Origin: Stenotrophomonas bentonitica
GTDB lineage: Bacteria > Pseudomonadota > Gammaproteobacteria > Xanthomonadales > Xanthomonadaceae
Direction of reading: 5' to 3'
Length of the DNA stretch: 64,000 nt
Assembly (NCBI RefSeq): GCF_013185915.1
Contig: NZ_JAAZUH010000001.1
Span: 744,001-808,000 of the forward strand
The notes under the pieces were generated by a model that saw nothing but the letters and a program-made list of their open reading frames with translations, searched no databases and was not told the origin of the DNA. Position 1 is the stretch's first letter; every line of letters starts with the position of its first letter. The position numbers were made by a program, and so were the translations under genes. Shown here one piece after another: positions 37,778 to 45,809 of the stretch.

Positions 37778-40096
37778 ATGCCATGGCGGTCGCTGGAAAT
37801 GGCCCTGTTCACGGTGCTGGCGCAACCGGCAGCGGCGGTAGTCGCGCGGGAAGACCCCAGCGCCCGCGCCACGCCCTCGGTGACGGCCTTGGACCGGATC
37901 ACGGTGACCGCCCAGCACCGCGAGGAGAACGTGCAGCGCATCGCGCTGGCGGTGTCGGTGGTGGACGGGCAGGCCCTGCAGCGCCGCCAGGCGGTCGATA
38001 TCAGCCGGCTGCAGGCGCTGGTGCCCAGCGTGACCTTCTCGGCGGGCAATGAGCTGCGCAACAACGCCATCCGAATCCGCGGCGTCGGCACCGACGTGTT
38101 TTCCACCGGGGTGGAACCCAGCATCGCCACCGTGGTGGACGGGGTGGTGCTGCAGCGCCCCGGCGCGGCCTTCAGCGACCTGCTGGATGTCGAGCGGGTG
38201 GAGGTGCTGCGCGGTCCGCAGGGCACCTTGTTCGGCAAGAACGCGTCGGCCGGCGTGATCCAGGTGATCACCCGCGCACCGGATTTCGAACGCCGCAGCG
38301 GCGCCCTGTCTGCCCTGCTCGCACAGGACAACGAGCAACGCCTGGAAGCGGCCGTGTCCGGACCGCTCAGCGAACAGCTGGCCTACCGGCTGGCGGCGTT
38401 CGAGCGCAGCCGCGATGGCGATGCCGAGAACCTGCGCGATGGGCGCACGTTCAACGACCAGCGCGCGTATGGCGTGCGCGGCAAGCTGCAGTGGCGGTCG
38501 GCCGACCGGCGCTCTGACGTGACCCTCAGCGCGGATGTGAGCCGGTTGGACGCCGATTGCTGCGCGCTGCCGCTGACCCAGGCCACGACCGATCCGCGTG
38601 CCCTGCCGACCGGCACCGCCGTCGGCCGCGACAACGACCAGGTCAACAATGACGTGATGCCGTTCGTGCGGCAGAAGAATGCCGGCGCGGCACTGACCGC
38701 GCGGATCGCGCTGGGCCGGCACACCTTGACCAGCATCACCGGCTGGCGCCGCTTCGACAACGACAGCGACGTGGACCTGGACGACACCCCGGCGCAGCTG
38801 GTCACGCGCAACTTCAACATCGAGTCCAGCCGCACCTTCACCCAGGAACTGCGGCTGGCCTCGCCCACCCACACCGCGTTCGACTATCTGCTGGGCGCGT
38901 ACTACTTCGACGGTGCGGTCCACAATTCGCTGGACCGGCGCGGGCTCAACATCGGCGCGACCACCGGCATCGCGGCCGATGGCCACGTGGTACCGCGCAT
39001 GCCCGGCGACCAGGCGGTGCTGGCCGGGCATTCGGACGTGGACAGCCGCAATGCCGCGCTGTTCGGGCAGGCCAACTGGCGACCGCGCGAACGCCTGACC
39101 CTGACCGCCGGCCTGCGCCTGCTCACCGAGCGCCAGCAGCTGCGCTTCGTGCGGCCGCAGGACGCGCGCTTCAACGGTGCCGACCAACCCGCCACGCTGC
39201 CGGCGTTCGGGCCGGTCAGCGGCCGCTACCGCGACAGCGCCAGTATCGGCCGGCTCAGTGCGAGCTATGCGTTCACGCCGGTGGTCACCGGGTATCTGGC
39301 TTGGGGCACCGGCTACAAGGGCGAAGGCCTGGCCGCCACGCTGGGTCTGACCGCGGCCCAGTTCGCGCAGCTGCCCGCGCCTGCCGAAACGTCTGAACTG
39401 TTCGAGGCCGGACTGAAAAGCACCTTGTTCGACAACGCACTGATGCTGAACCTCACCGGCTTCCGCACCCGCATCGACGACTACCAGGCGCAGACCTACA
39501 GCGCGACGCAGGGGCTGTTCCTGCTGACCAGCGCCGGCGGCGTGGCCATCGACGGGGTGGAGCTGGAATTCATTGCGCGCCCGCACGCGTACTTCAGCCT
39601 CAGCGGCGGGGTGACCTGGCTGGACGCGCGCTTCGATGGCGTGCCCAATGGCCCCTGCTACACCGGCCAGACCGCCGCGCAGGGCTGCCTGCCGACCGGC
39701 AACGGCGGTGCGTTCGTGCAGAACCTGGACGGCAAGCAGTTCATGAACGCGCCGCGCTGGCGCAGCGTACTGGGCGCGCGTTACGACGCGCCGCTGACCG
39801 CGAAGATGGATGTGTATGTCCAGGCAGACTACCGCTGGCAGGACGCAGTGGTGTTCGACATCAGCCAGAACCCACGGATGACCCAGCGCGCGTACGGCAT
39901 CGCCGACCTGTCGGCGGGCCTGATCTTTGCTGATGGCAAGGTCGAACTGGGTGTGTACGTGCACAACCTGGCCGACACCCGCCATGCCGCCAACATCATG
40001 CCGGTGAGCACCGCCGGTGGTGCCAACGCGTATGCGCAGCAACTGCCGGGAGACTTCCGCCGACGTGCCGGCCTCAGCCTGCGCATGAACTTCTGA
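37778..40096 (+). CDS. TonB-dependent receptor of the sugar locus
   Basis: A receptor of 772 residues with a short N-terminal signal segment, a TonB-box-like LDRITVTAQ, a plug (about 50-160, AIRIRGVGTD, VEVLRGPQGTLFGKNASAGVIQVIT) and a barrel that ends in GLSLRMNF. The VTAQHREENVQ start is typical of the large receptor class found in Xanthomonas and Caulobacter relatives for plant-derived nutrients. GGAG lies just before the ATG. The symporter gene follows after two bases, so the two form an outer- and inner-membrane uptake pair. Confidence 0.9.
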   Translation: MPWRSLEMALFTVLAQPAAAVVAREDPSARATPSVTALDRITVTAQHREENVQRIALAVSVVDGQALQRRQAVDISRLQALVPSVTFSAGNELRNNAIRIRGVGTDVFSTGVEPSIATVVDGVVLQRPGAAFSDLLDVERVEVLRGPQGTLFGKNASAGVIQVITRAPDFERRSGALSALLAQDNEQRLEAAVSGPLSEQLAYRLAAFERSRDGDAENLRDGRTFNDQRAYGVRGKLQWRSADRRSDVTLSADVSRLDADCCALPLTQATTDPRALPTGTAVGRDNDQVNNDVMPFVRQKNAGAALTARIALGRHTLTSITGWRRFDNDSDVDLDDTPAQLVTRNFNIESSRTFTQELRLASPTHTAFDYLLGAYYFDGAVHNSLDRRGLNIGATTGIAADGHVVPRMPGDQAVLAGHSDVDSRNAALFGQANWRPRERLTLTAGLRLLTERQQLRFVRPQDARFNGADQPATLPAFGPVSGRYRDSASIGRLSASYAFTPVVTGYLAWGTGYKGEGLAATLGLTAAQFAQLPAPAETSELFEAGLKSTLFDNALMLNLTGFRTRIDDYQAQTYSATQGLFLLTSAGGVAIDGVELEFIARPHAYFSLSGGVTWLDARFDGVPNGPCYTGQTAAQGCLPTGNGGAFVQNLDGKQFMNAPRWRSVLGARYDAPLTAKMDVYVQADYRWQDAVVFDISQNPRMTQRAYGIADLSAGLIFADGKVELGVYVHNLADTRHAANIMPVSTAGGANAYAQQLPGDFRRRAGLSLRMNF

Positions 40097-40098
40097 CG

Positions 40099-41817
40099 AT
40101 GGCGCCGATCGATTTCGCGGTGTTGGCTGCCTACCTGATCGGCACGCTGCTGATCGGCCTGCGCTACGCCGGACGCAACCGGCGCTCGCGCGACATGTTC
40201 GCCGCCGGCGGACGCTCGCCGTGGTGGGTGTCCGGGTTGAGCGGGTTCATGACCCTCAAGTCGGCCGGCACCTTCGTGGTCTGGGGCGGGCTGGCCTATC
40301 GCGAGGGCGTGGTCGCCATTGCGATCAACACCTGCATCGGCGTTGCCGGACTGCTGGTCGGCAGCCTCGTCGCCGGGCGCTGGCGGCGCACGGGGGTGAC
40401 CACGCCGGCCGAATTCGTGCAGCTGCGGTTCGGACCGCAGGCGGTGCAGCTGTACACCTGGGCGATGATGGGCATGCGCATCGTGTCCACCGGGGTGGCG
40501 CTGTACGCGTTGTCGGTGATGCTGGTGGCGCTGGTACCGCTGGAACCGGGCCACCTGCTGCGCGACGACGCCACCGGGCATCTTTCACTGGCGGTGGCGA
40601 TCGGTGTGTTCGGCGCGGTGGTGGTGGCCTACACCGTCACCGGCGGGTTGTGGGCGGTGCTGATGACCGACGTGCTGCAGTTCATCGTGCTGCAGCTCGC
40701 GGTGCTGTTCGTGATTCCGCTGCTGTGGTGGCAGCTGCACAGCGGCGTGCCGCTGGCACCGGTACCGGAGACCTTCTTCCAGCCCTTCTCCAGCCAGTAC
40801 ACGCTGTGGTTCATGGCCGGCTGGGTGGCGGTGCACTTCTTCCTGGTCGGCGCGGAATGGGCGTTCGCACAGCGCTACATCTGCGTGCCGACCGAGCGCG
40901 ACGCGCGTTGGAGCGCGTGGTTGTTCGGCGTGCTGTACCTGGTCAGTCCCACCCTGTGGCTGACCCCGCCGCTGCTGTACCGCATGCTGCAACCAGACGC
41001 CGACCCCGAGCAGGCCTACATCCTGGCCAGCCAGCTGGTGCTGCCGGCCGGCATGCTGGGCCTGATGATGGCGGCGATGTTCTCGGCCACGGCGAGTGCG
41101 ATCAGCGGGCAGATCAACGTGTTCGCCGGCGTGCTCACCGAGCAGTTCTACCGGCGCCTGCGCCCGGAGGCGAGCGAGCGCCGACTGGTGGCTGCCGGGC
41201 GCCTGTTCGCCCTGCTGATCGGCGCGGCGTTGATCGCGGTGGCGTGGTGCGTGCCGCGCATGGGCGGTGCGGAGAAGATCGTGCTGACCCTGACCGGCAT
41301 GCTGCTCGGGCCGTTGATGGCGCCGACGATCTGGGGCCTGCTCAGTGGCCGGATCGGAACGCACACGGTGTTTGCTACCGCCGGGATCAGCTTCAGCATC
41401 GGCGTGCTGGTGCGACTGGGCATGGACCTGGGCTGGTTCGCCGACAGCGCGCCCGCGCGCTGGATACAGGCCAACCCACGACTCACCGACGTGCTGGTCG
41501 GTGCGGTGTTGCCGGTGGTGATCCTCTCGATATCGCACGTCATCGCGAAAGGTCCCGCGCCACAATGGCAGCGCGTACGCGCGCGCATTGACGCCTATGC
41601 GCCGACGCCGATGACGACCGTCGACGCGAACGATCACGCGCCGGCGCGCACCGTTGCGATCTCGCTCACCGTGACCGGCGTGCTGACGCTGGTACTGATC
41701 GCCTTCAACGACAGTGGGCGCACCGCCCTGCTGATGTTCGGCGCGATCCTGCTGCTGATCGCCGCCGTCGCCTGGCGGCGGGTGGTGCGCCAGCTGCGTG
41801 CGCAGCACCCGGGCTGA
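40099..41817 (+). CDS. Sodium/solute symporter (SSS family)
   Basis: A membrane protein of 572 residues with about 13 helices and the LeuT-like fold of the SSS family. Signatures are SGLSGFMTLKSAGTFVVWGGLAYREG near residue 45, the conserved VVAYTVTGGLWAVLMTDVLQF near 180 and FSATASAISGQINVFAGVL near 330. It would import the compound that crosses the outer membrane through the receptor encoded two bases upstream, driven by sodium. Likely substrates are sugars or sugar acids. Confidence 0.88.
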   Translation: MAPIDFAVLAAYLIGTLLIGLRYAGRNRRSRDMFAAGGRSPWWVSGLSGFMTLKSAGTFVVWGGLAYREGVVAIAINTCIGVAGLLVGSLVAGRWRRTGVTTPAEFVQLRFGPQAVQLYTWAMMGMRIVSTGVALYALSVMLVALVPLEPGHLLRDDATGHLSLAVAIGVFGAVVVAYTVTGGLWAVLMTDVLQFIVLQLAVLFVIPLLWWQLHSGVPLAPVPETFFQPFSSQYTLWFMAGWVAVHFFLVGAEWAFAQRYICVPTERDARWSAWLFGVLYLVSPTLWLTPPLLYRMLQPDADPEQAYILASQLVLPAGMLGLMMAAMFSATASAISGQINVFAGVLTEQFYRRLRPEASERRLVAAGRLFALLIGAALIAVAWCVPRMGGAEKIVLTLTGMLLGPLMAPTIWGLLSGRIGTHTVFATAGISFSIGVLVRLGMDLGWFADSAPARWIQANPRLTDVLVGAVLPVVILSISHVIAKGPAPQWQRVRARIDAYAPTPMTTVDANDHAPARTVAISLTVTGVLTLVLIAFNDSGRTALLMFGAILLLIAAVAWRRVVRQLRAQHPG

Positions 41818-41841
41818 GCCTTGCTGCCATGTTCGCCGCGC

Positions 41842-41883
41842 TTGACCTGGGTCAAGTGGCGGCCCCGCGCGGGCTCGTAATGT
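41842..41883 (+). promoter_or_regulatory. Fnr-type class II promoter of the secreted Trp/Gly-rich protein
   Basis: TTGACCTGGGTCAA (41842-41855), a perfect TTGAC/GTCAA dyad, is followed after 22 bases by TAATGT (41878-41883). The predicted start of transcription is near 41890, about 41 bases from the box centre. The leader to the ATG would be about 78 bases. Confidence 0.7.
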
Positions 41884-41967
41884 CCTCCCCCAGCGATGCC
41901 AGCGGCGGACGCACCCTCTCCCCCGTCCCTGCTGCCCTCGCCCCCAACCCTTTTTTCGGAGACAGCA

Positions 41968-42570
41968 ATGAAGCGTTTTTCCCTCGGAGTGGCGATGCTG
42001 CTCCTTCTGCCCTGGTGCGCACTGAGCGCCCAGGCCGCCCCCGCAAGCGCGAAAGCGGCAGCACCTGCCGGCAACGTGGAGCCGATGCCGGCCGCCAACT
42101 GGCTGTTCGTGCAGACCGGCAATGGTTTCCAGTCCGACGGCAAGACCCTGACCCTGAAGGGCGTGGGCGAGCAGACCCTGATGTTCACCGACCGCCCCGA
42201 GCGCATGACCGGTGACGTGTCCACCGCCAGGTTCGTCAGTTACTGGGGCAGCGGCAAGGACGATTTCCAGAAGGACCCGCCCAACGCCACGGTCTCTACC
42301 GTGGTCAACGGCAAGACCGACCTGGCCGTGGTCGAGCTGACCAACCCGCGCCTGAGCGGCAACAACCTGACCTATGACATCCGCGTGCTGGGCGGCACCC
42401 TGCCCGACGCCGGCCAGCATGCCAGCGTGTTCATCGACTGGTGGTACGGCCCGGCGATGTATGGCCCGCGCCCGTGGGGCTGGGGCGGCGGTCCGCACCC
42501 GTATCCGGGTGGGCGTTGCTGGCGCGGCCCGTATGGCCACCTGCACTGCCAGCCCTGGTGGGGCTACTGA
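41968..42570 (+). CDS. Secreted protein with a Trp/Gly/Pro-rich tail
   Basis: A protein of 200 residues with a signal peptide (about 1-24, ending LSAQAAP), a folded domain of about 140 residues (NWLFVQTGNGFQSDGKTLTLKG, YDIRVLGG) and a C-terminal tail rich in Trp, Gly, Pro and His (WGWGGGPHPYPGG). GGAG precedes the ATG; an upstream start would include codons inside the promoter. I do not recognise the family. It has an Fnr-type promoter and a strong terminator, so it forms its own unit. Confidence 0.75.
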   Translation: MKRFSLGVAMLLLLPWCALSAQAAPASAKAAAPAGNVEPMPAANWLFVQTGNGFQSDGKTLTLKGVGEQTLMFTDRPERMTGDVSTARFVSYWGSGKDDFQKDPPNATVSTVVNGKTDLAVVELTNPRLSGNNLTYDIRVLGGTLPDAGQHASVFIDWWYGPAMYGPRPWGWGGGPHPYPGGRCWRGPYGHLHCQPWWGY

Positions 42571-42595
42571 GAACCGGTTCGCGTCTTGAATCCAG

Positions 42596-42624
42596 GGCCG
42601 CACGCATCGCGTGCGGCCTTTTTT
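42596..42624 (+). terminator. Terminator after the Trp/Gly-rich protein
   Basis: A perfect ten-base-pair stem GGCCGCACGC/GCGTGCGGCC with a three-base loop is followed by TTTTTT. Confidence 0.92.
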
Positions 42625-42658
42625 CTGGCAAGGTGGGCGGGCGATCCCGGCCTGACCA

Positions 42659-43354
42659 ATGGAAAGCATCATGTGGAATGAATTCAGCCATGCCTTCCTG
42701 GTGATCTTCACCAGCCTGCTGCCGGTGATCAACCCACCCGGCGCGGCGCTGATGGTGCTGGGCCTGATGCCCGATGCAACGCAGAAGCAACGCGCCCACG
42801 TGGCGCGCGCGGTGGCGTTCAACAGCCTGGTGATGCTGGCGGTGTCGATCAGCATCGGGGCCTGGGTGTTGTCGTTCTTCGGCATCTCGATCCCGGTGCT
42901 GCGCCTGGCCGGTGGCCTGGTGATTGCGGCCACCGGATGGCGGCTGCTCAATGCGCCGGCGCAACCCGAGCGCGTCTCGCTGACCGGTGCGGCCCAGGCC
43001 GAGGCACGCCAGGACCTGGACCTGGACGCCACGGTCGAATCGCAGACCTTCTATCCGTTCACCCTGCCCCTTACCGTCGGCCCCGGCGCCATTGCGGTGG
43101 CGACCGCCGTGGGCACCACCTCGCCGGAACAGGGCCCGGAAGTGGTGCATGTGGTGGCGGCGGCCAGCGCGCTGGTGGCACTGTGCGCGCTGATCTACCT
43201 GTGCATGCGTTATGCCGGCCGGCTGCAGGCCCTCCTCGGCCGCACCGGCATGCAGGTGATGCTGCGCCTGCTGGCCTTCGTGATCCTGTGCATCGGCGTG
43301 CAGATCGGCTGGCTGGGCCTTTCTGAACTGCTCGGGCTGCCCGCGCCGCACTGA
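42659..43354 (+). CDS. MarC-family membrane protein
   Basis: A protein of 231 residues with six membrane segments and the MarC/UPF0056 marks FLVIFTSLLPVINPPGAALM at the N-terminus and FYPFTLPLTVGPGAIAVATA in the middle. The family's function is unsettled; the link to multiple antibiotic resistance suggested by the name has not held up. A start four codons later (MWNEFSHAF) is also possible. It stands alone between two terminated or promoter-led units. Confidence 0.9.
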   Translation: MESIMWNEFSHAFLVIFTSLLPVINPPGAALMVLGLMPDATQKQRAHVARAVAFNSLVMLAVSISIGAWVLSFFGISIPVLRLAGGLVIAATGWRLLNAPAQPERVSLTGAAQAEARQDLDLDATVESQTFYPFTLPLTVGPGAIAVATAVGTTSPEQGPEVVHVVAAASALVALCALIYLCMRYAGRLQALLGRTGMQVMLRLLAFVILCIGVQIGWLGLSELLGLPAPH

Positions 43355-43364
43355 TCGGCCTGGC

Positions 43365-43405
43365 TTGACCCAGGTCAAGAAGCAGCGCGCGCATCGCCCT
43401 AGGCT
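43365..43405 (+). promoter_or_regulatory. Fnr-type class II promoter of the flavin monooxygenase
   Basis: TTGACCCAGGTCAA (43365-43378) is followed after 21 bases by TAGGCT (43400-43405). The predicted transcript start near 43412 is about 41 bases from the box centre and about 23 bases before the ATG. The -10 hexamer is identical to the one at 29149. Confidence 0.7.
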
Positions 43406-43434
43406 GTGCGCACTCCCTTCCTGGATCGCCTGTC

Positions 43435-44574
43435 ATGCCCCCGCTTCCTACCGTTCTCGTTTCCGGCGCCGGTGTCGCCGGGCTCGCCACCGCCTGGTGG
43501 CTGCGCCACTTCGGCTTCCCCGTCACCGTGGTGGAAAAGGCACCGTTGCTGCGCGATGGCGGGCATGCGGTGGATATCCGCGGCGTGGCGCTGGAGGTGG
43601 TCAAGGCCATGGGCCTGCACGACACGCTGCAGGCGCAGCGCACCCACCTGCGCGGGCTGAGCATGCTGGATCGCCAGGGCGAACCGGTCAGCGTGGATGA
43701 CAGCCGCACCTTCAGCGGCGGCAAGCTCGACAGCGCCGACATCGAAATCTTCCGCGACACCCTGTGCCGGGTGCTGGCCAGCGCGGCCGAGGCCAGCGCG
43801 GACATCTGCTTCGACGAACACATCACCGCGCTGACCCCCGGCGCGAACGGCGTGATCGTGAGTTTCGCGCGCCAGCTCTTGCGCACCTACGACGTGGTGA
43901 TCGGTGCGGACGGCGTGTACTCGCCGGTGCGCAGCCATGCCGTGCAGCCGGGCGACGACTGCCTGCTGCCGCTCGGCGGCGCGCTGGCGTTCTACAGCGC
44001 GCCCAACCTGATGGCGCTGGACGGCCGCGAAGGGATGTACCGCGACGCCGAACTGGGCGTGGTGGTCTACCCCGATGCCAGCGGCCGCGAGCTGCGCGTG
44101 GGCGCAGGGTTCGGTGCCGAGGTAAACAGCGCGCTGCGCCACGACGTGGCCGCGCAGAAGGCGCTCACCCGCACGCAACTGCGCGGGCTGGGGGGCCGCT
44201 GGCAGCCGCTGGTGGACGCGGTGGGCAGCACCGACGCCTTCTACTTCGGCGAACTGGTGCAGGTCAAACTGCCGTGCTGGTCGAAGGGCCGGGTCGCGCT
44301 GGTCGGTGACGCGGCGCATTGCGCTTCGCCGTTCTCCGGCCAGGGCACCAGCCTGGCGCTGGTCGGCGCGTTCGTGCTGGCCCGCGAACTGGCCAACACA
44401 CCGACCACGCCGGAAGCCGCGTTCGCCCGCTACGAAGCGCGCATGCGCGCCTTCGTCGACCTCAACCAGGCGCTGGTGGACATGAACCGCCAGGGCCCGG
44501 TACCGGATGCGCAGATGGCGGCCGCCGCCAATGGCATCGACCTGCCCGACCTGCCCGACCTGCGCGCCGCATGA
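43435..44574 (+). CDS. FAD-dependent monooxygenase
   Basis: A flavoprotein hydroxylase of 379 residues of the PHBH fold. It has the FAD-binding GAGVAGLATAWWL near the N-terminus, VVIGADGVYSPVR in the middle and GRVALVGDAAHCASPFSGQGTSLAL toward the C-terminus, which binds the FAD ribityl chain. It uses NAD(P)H and oxygen on an aromatic or polyketide-like compound. The hydrolase gene follows after 58 bases in the same direction, so the two could act in one route. Under an Fnr-type promoter an oxygen-using enzyme is unexpected. Confidence 0.88.
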   Translation: MPPLPTVLVSGAGVAGLATAWWLRHFGFPVTVVEKAPLLRDGGHAVDIRGVALEVVKAMGLHDTLQAQRTHLRGLSMLDRQGEPVSVDDSRTFSGGKLDSADIEIFRDTLCRVLASAAEASADICFDEHITALTPGANGVIVSFARQLLRTYDVVIGADGVYSPVRSHAVQPGDDCLLPLGGALAFYSAPNLMALDGREGMYRDAELGVVVYPDASGRELRVGAGFGAEVNSALRHDVAAQKALTRTQLRGLGGRWQPLVDAVGSTDAFYFGELVQVKLPCWSKGRVALVGDAAHCASPFSGQGTSLALVGAFVLARELANTPTTPEAAFARYEARMRAFVDLNQALVDMNRQGPVPDAQMAAAANGIDLPDLPDLRAA

Positions 44575-44632
44575 GCGCCCGCCCGCGCCAACCGATATCC
44601 TCCCGCCCCTGCCTGCCCTGCTGGTGTTTCCC

Positions 44633-45469
44633 ATGCCCCTGATGACGACGTCACGCGGTCCTGCGCATTGGACCGAAACCGCTTCCCCCACCGATGCACC
44701 GCCGGTGGTGCTGATCCATGGACTGGGCGGCGACGCCACGTTCTGGGTCGCCGAACAACACGCGCTCGCCGACCGCTTCCGGGTGCTGGCGGTGGACCTG
44801 CGCGGTTCCGGCAAGACGCCGGGGGGCACCGCGCCCTTCTCGATTGAAGACCTCGCGCAGGATGTCCTTGCGATCATGGACGCCGCCGGCATCGATGCCG
44901 CCCACGTGGTGGGCTTCTCGATGGGCGGAACGGTGGCGCAGGCGCTGACACTGGCCGCGCCGCAGCGGGTGCGCAGCCTGGTGCTGGCCGCTACCTTCGC
45001 GCACACCGGCACCCAGGCCGAGCTGTTCCTGAAGGCGATCGGCGCGGTCTACGCCAGTGGCGCCACGCCGAAGCAGATCTTCGAGCTGGTGTTGCCGTGG
45101 TTGTTCTCCGATCGCTTCCTGTCCAGCCCGGCCGCCGCCCCGTACCTGGATTACCCGGAGAACGCCGACGACGAGCAGGACCGCGACGACTGGCTGCGCC
45201 TGCTGCAGGCGATGCTGGCCTTCGACGGTCGCCCTGCCCTGTCGCGGCTGCGCATGCCGACCCTGGTGATCGGCGGCGATGAAGATCGGCTGGCCCCGCA
45301 GGAAGGCGTGCATGCGCTGGCCGCGGGCCTGCCGCAGGCCACGCTGTGCATGCTACCCGGCGGGCACCTGATGAACGTGGAATCGCTGCAGCGCTTCGTC
45401 GACGCGCTGGCCACGCACTTCGTGGCGCACGCGGGCACTGCGGAGCTCACACCAGCGATGCCAGCATGA
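44633..45469 (+). CDS. Alpha/beta-hydrolase
   Basis: A hydrolase of 278 residues with LIHGLGGDATFW (oxyanion region), the nucleophile elbow GFSMGG, the acid aspartate in IGGDEDRLAP and the histidine in LPGGHLMN. The catalytic triad is complete. The fold and size fit the carboxylic-ester or enol-lactone hydrolase range, and 3-oxoadipate enol-lactonase-like proteins are close in appearance, but no other genes of that route are present. Its 3' end overlaps the convergent membrane-protein gene by 23 bases. Confidence 0.87.
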   Translation: MPLMTTSRGPAHWTETASPTDAPPVVLIHGLGGDATFWVAEQHALADRFRVLAVDLRGSGKTPGGTAPFSIEDLAQDVLAIMDAAGIDAAHVVGFSMGGTVAQALTLAAPQRVRSLVLAATFAHTGTQAELFLKAIGAVYASGATPKQIFELVLPWLFSDRFLSSPAAAPYLDYPENADDEQDRDDWLRLLQAMLAFDGRPALSRLRMPTLVIGGDEDRLAPQEGVHALAAGLPQATLCMLPGGHLMNVESLQRFVDALATHFVAHAGTAELTPAMPA

Positions 45470-45809
45470 AATAAGGCAGGTACATCGCAAACAGCGCGCT
45501 GACCGCACCGAGCACGGCCGCACCGAGGCCGAACACGCCGGCGGCAATGCGCACGTACGGCGTGGTGCGCAGGAACAGCGCGGCGCCGACCAGCACCGGT
45601 GCCAGCCAGGCCGTTCCCCAGGCCTGGCTGAACATCCGGGTGATCCACGGCAACGGCTGCCCGGCCGCGCCGAACAGATCGGCGTAGTACGGCATTGCCA
45701 GCAGGCCGAACGCGGTCACGATCGCGGCCATGGCCGCGCTCGCGAACAGGCCGAGCCACGGCAGCACGGCGGCACTACGCAGCAGCAGTGGATGTACGGC
45801 GTTGATCAT
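45447..45809 (-). CDS. Small membrane protein after the GH92 gene
   Basis: A protein of 120 residues with three hydrophobic segments (about 8-36, 52-72 and 84-108). Its ATG overlaps the stop codon of the GH92 gene upstream (ATGA), so the two are translationally coupled. I do not recognise the family. A role in export or in handling the products of the mannosidase is only a guess from the coupling. Confidence 0.6.
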   Translation of the reverse strand: MINAVHPLLLRSAAVLPWLGLFASAAMAAIVTAFGLLAMPYYADLFGAAGQPLPWITRMFSQAWGTAWLAPVLVGAALFLRTTPYVRIAAGVFGLGAAVLGAVSALFAMYLPYFMLASLV

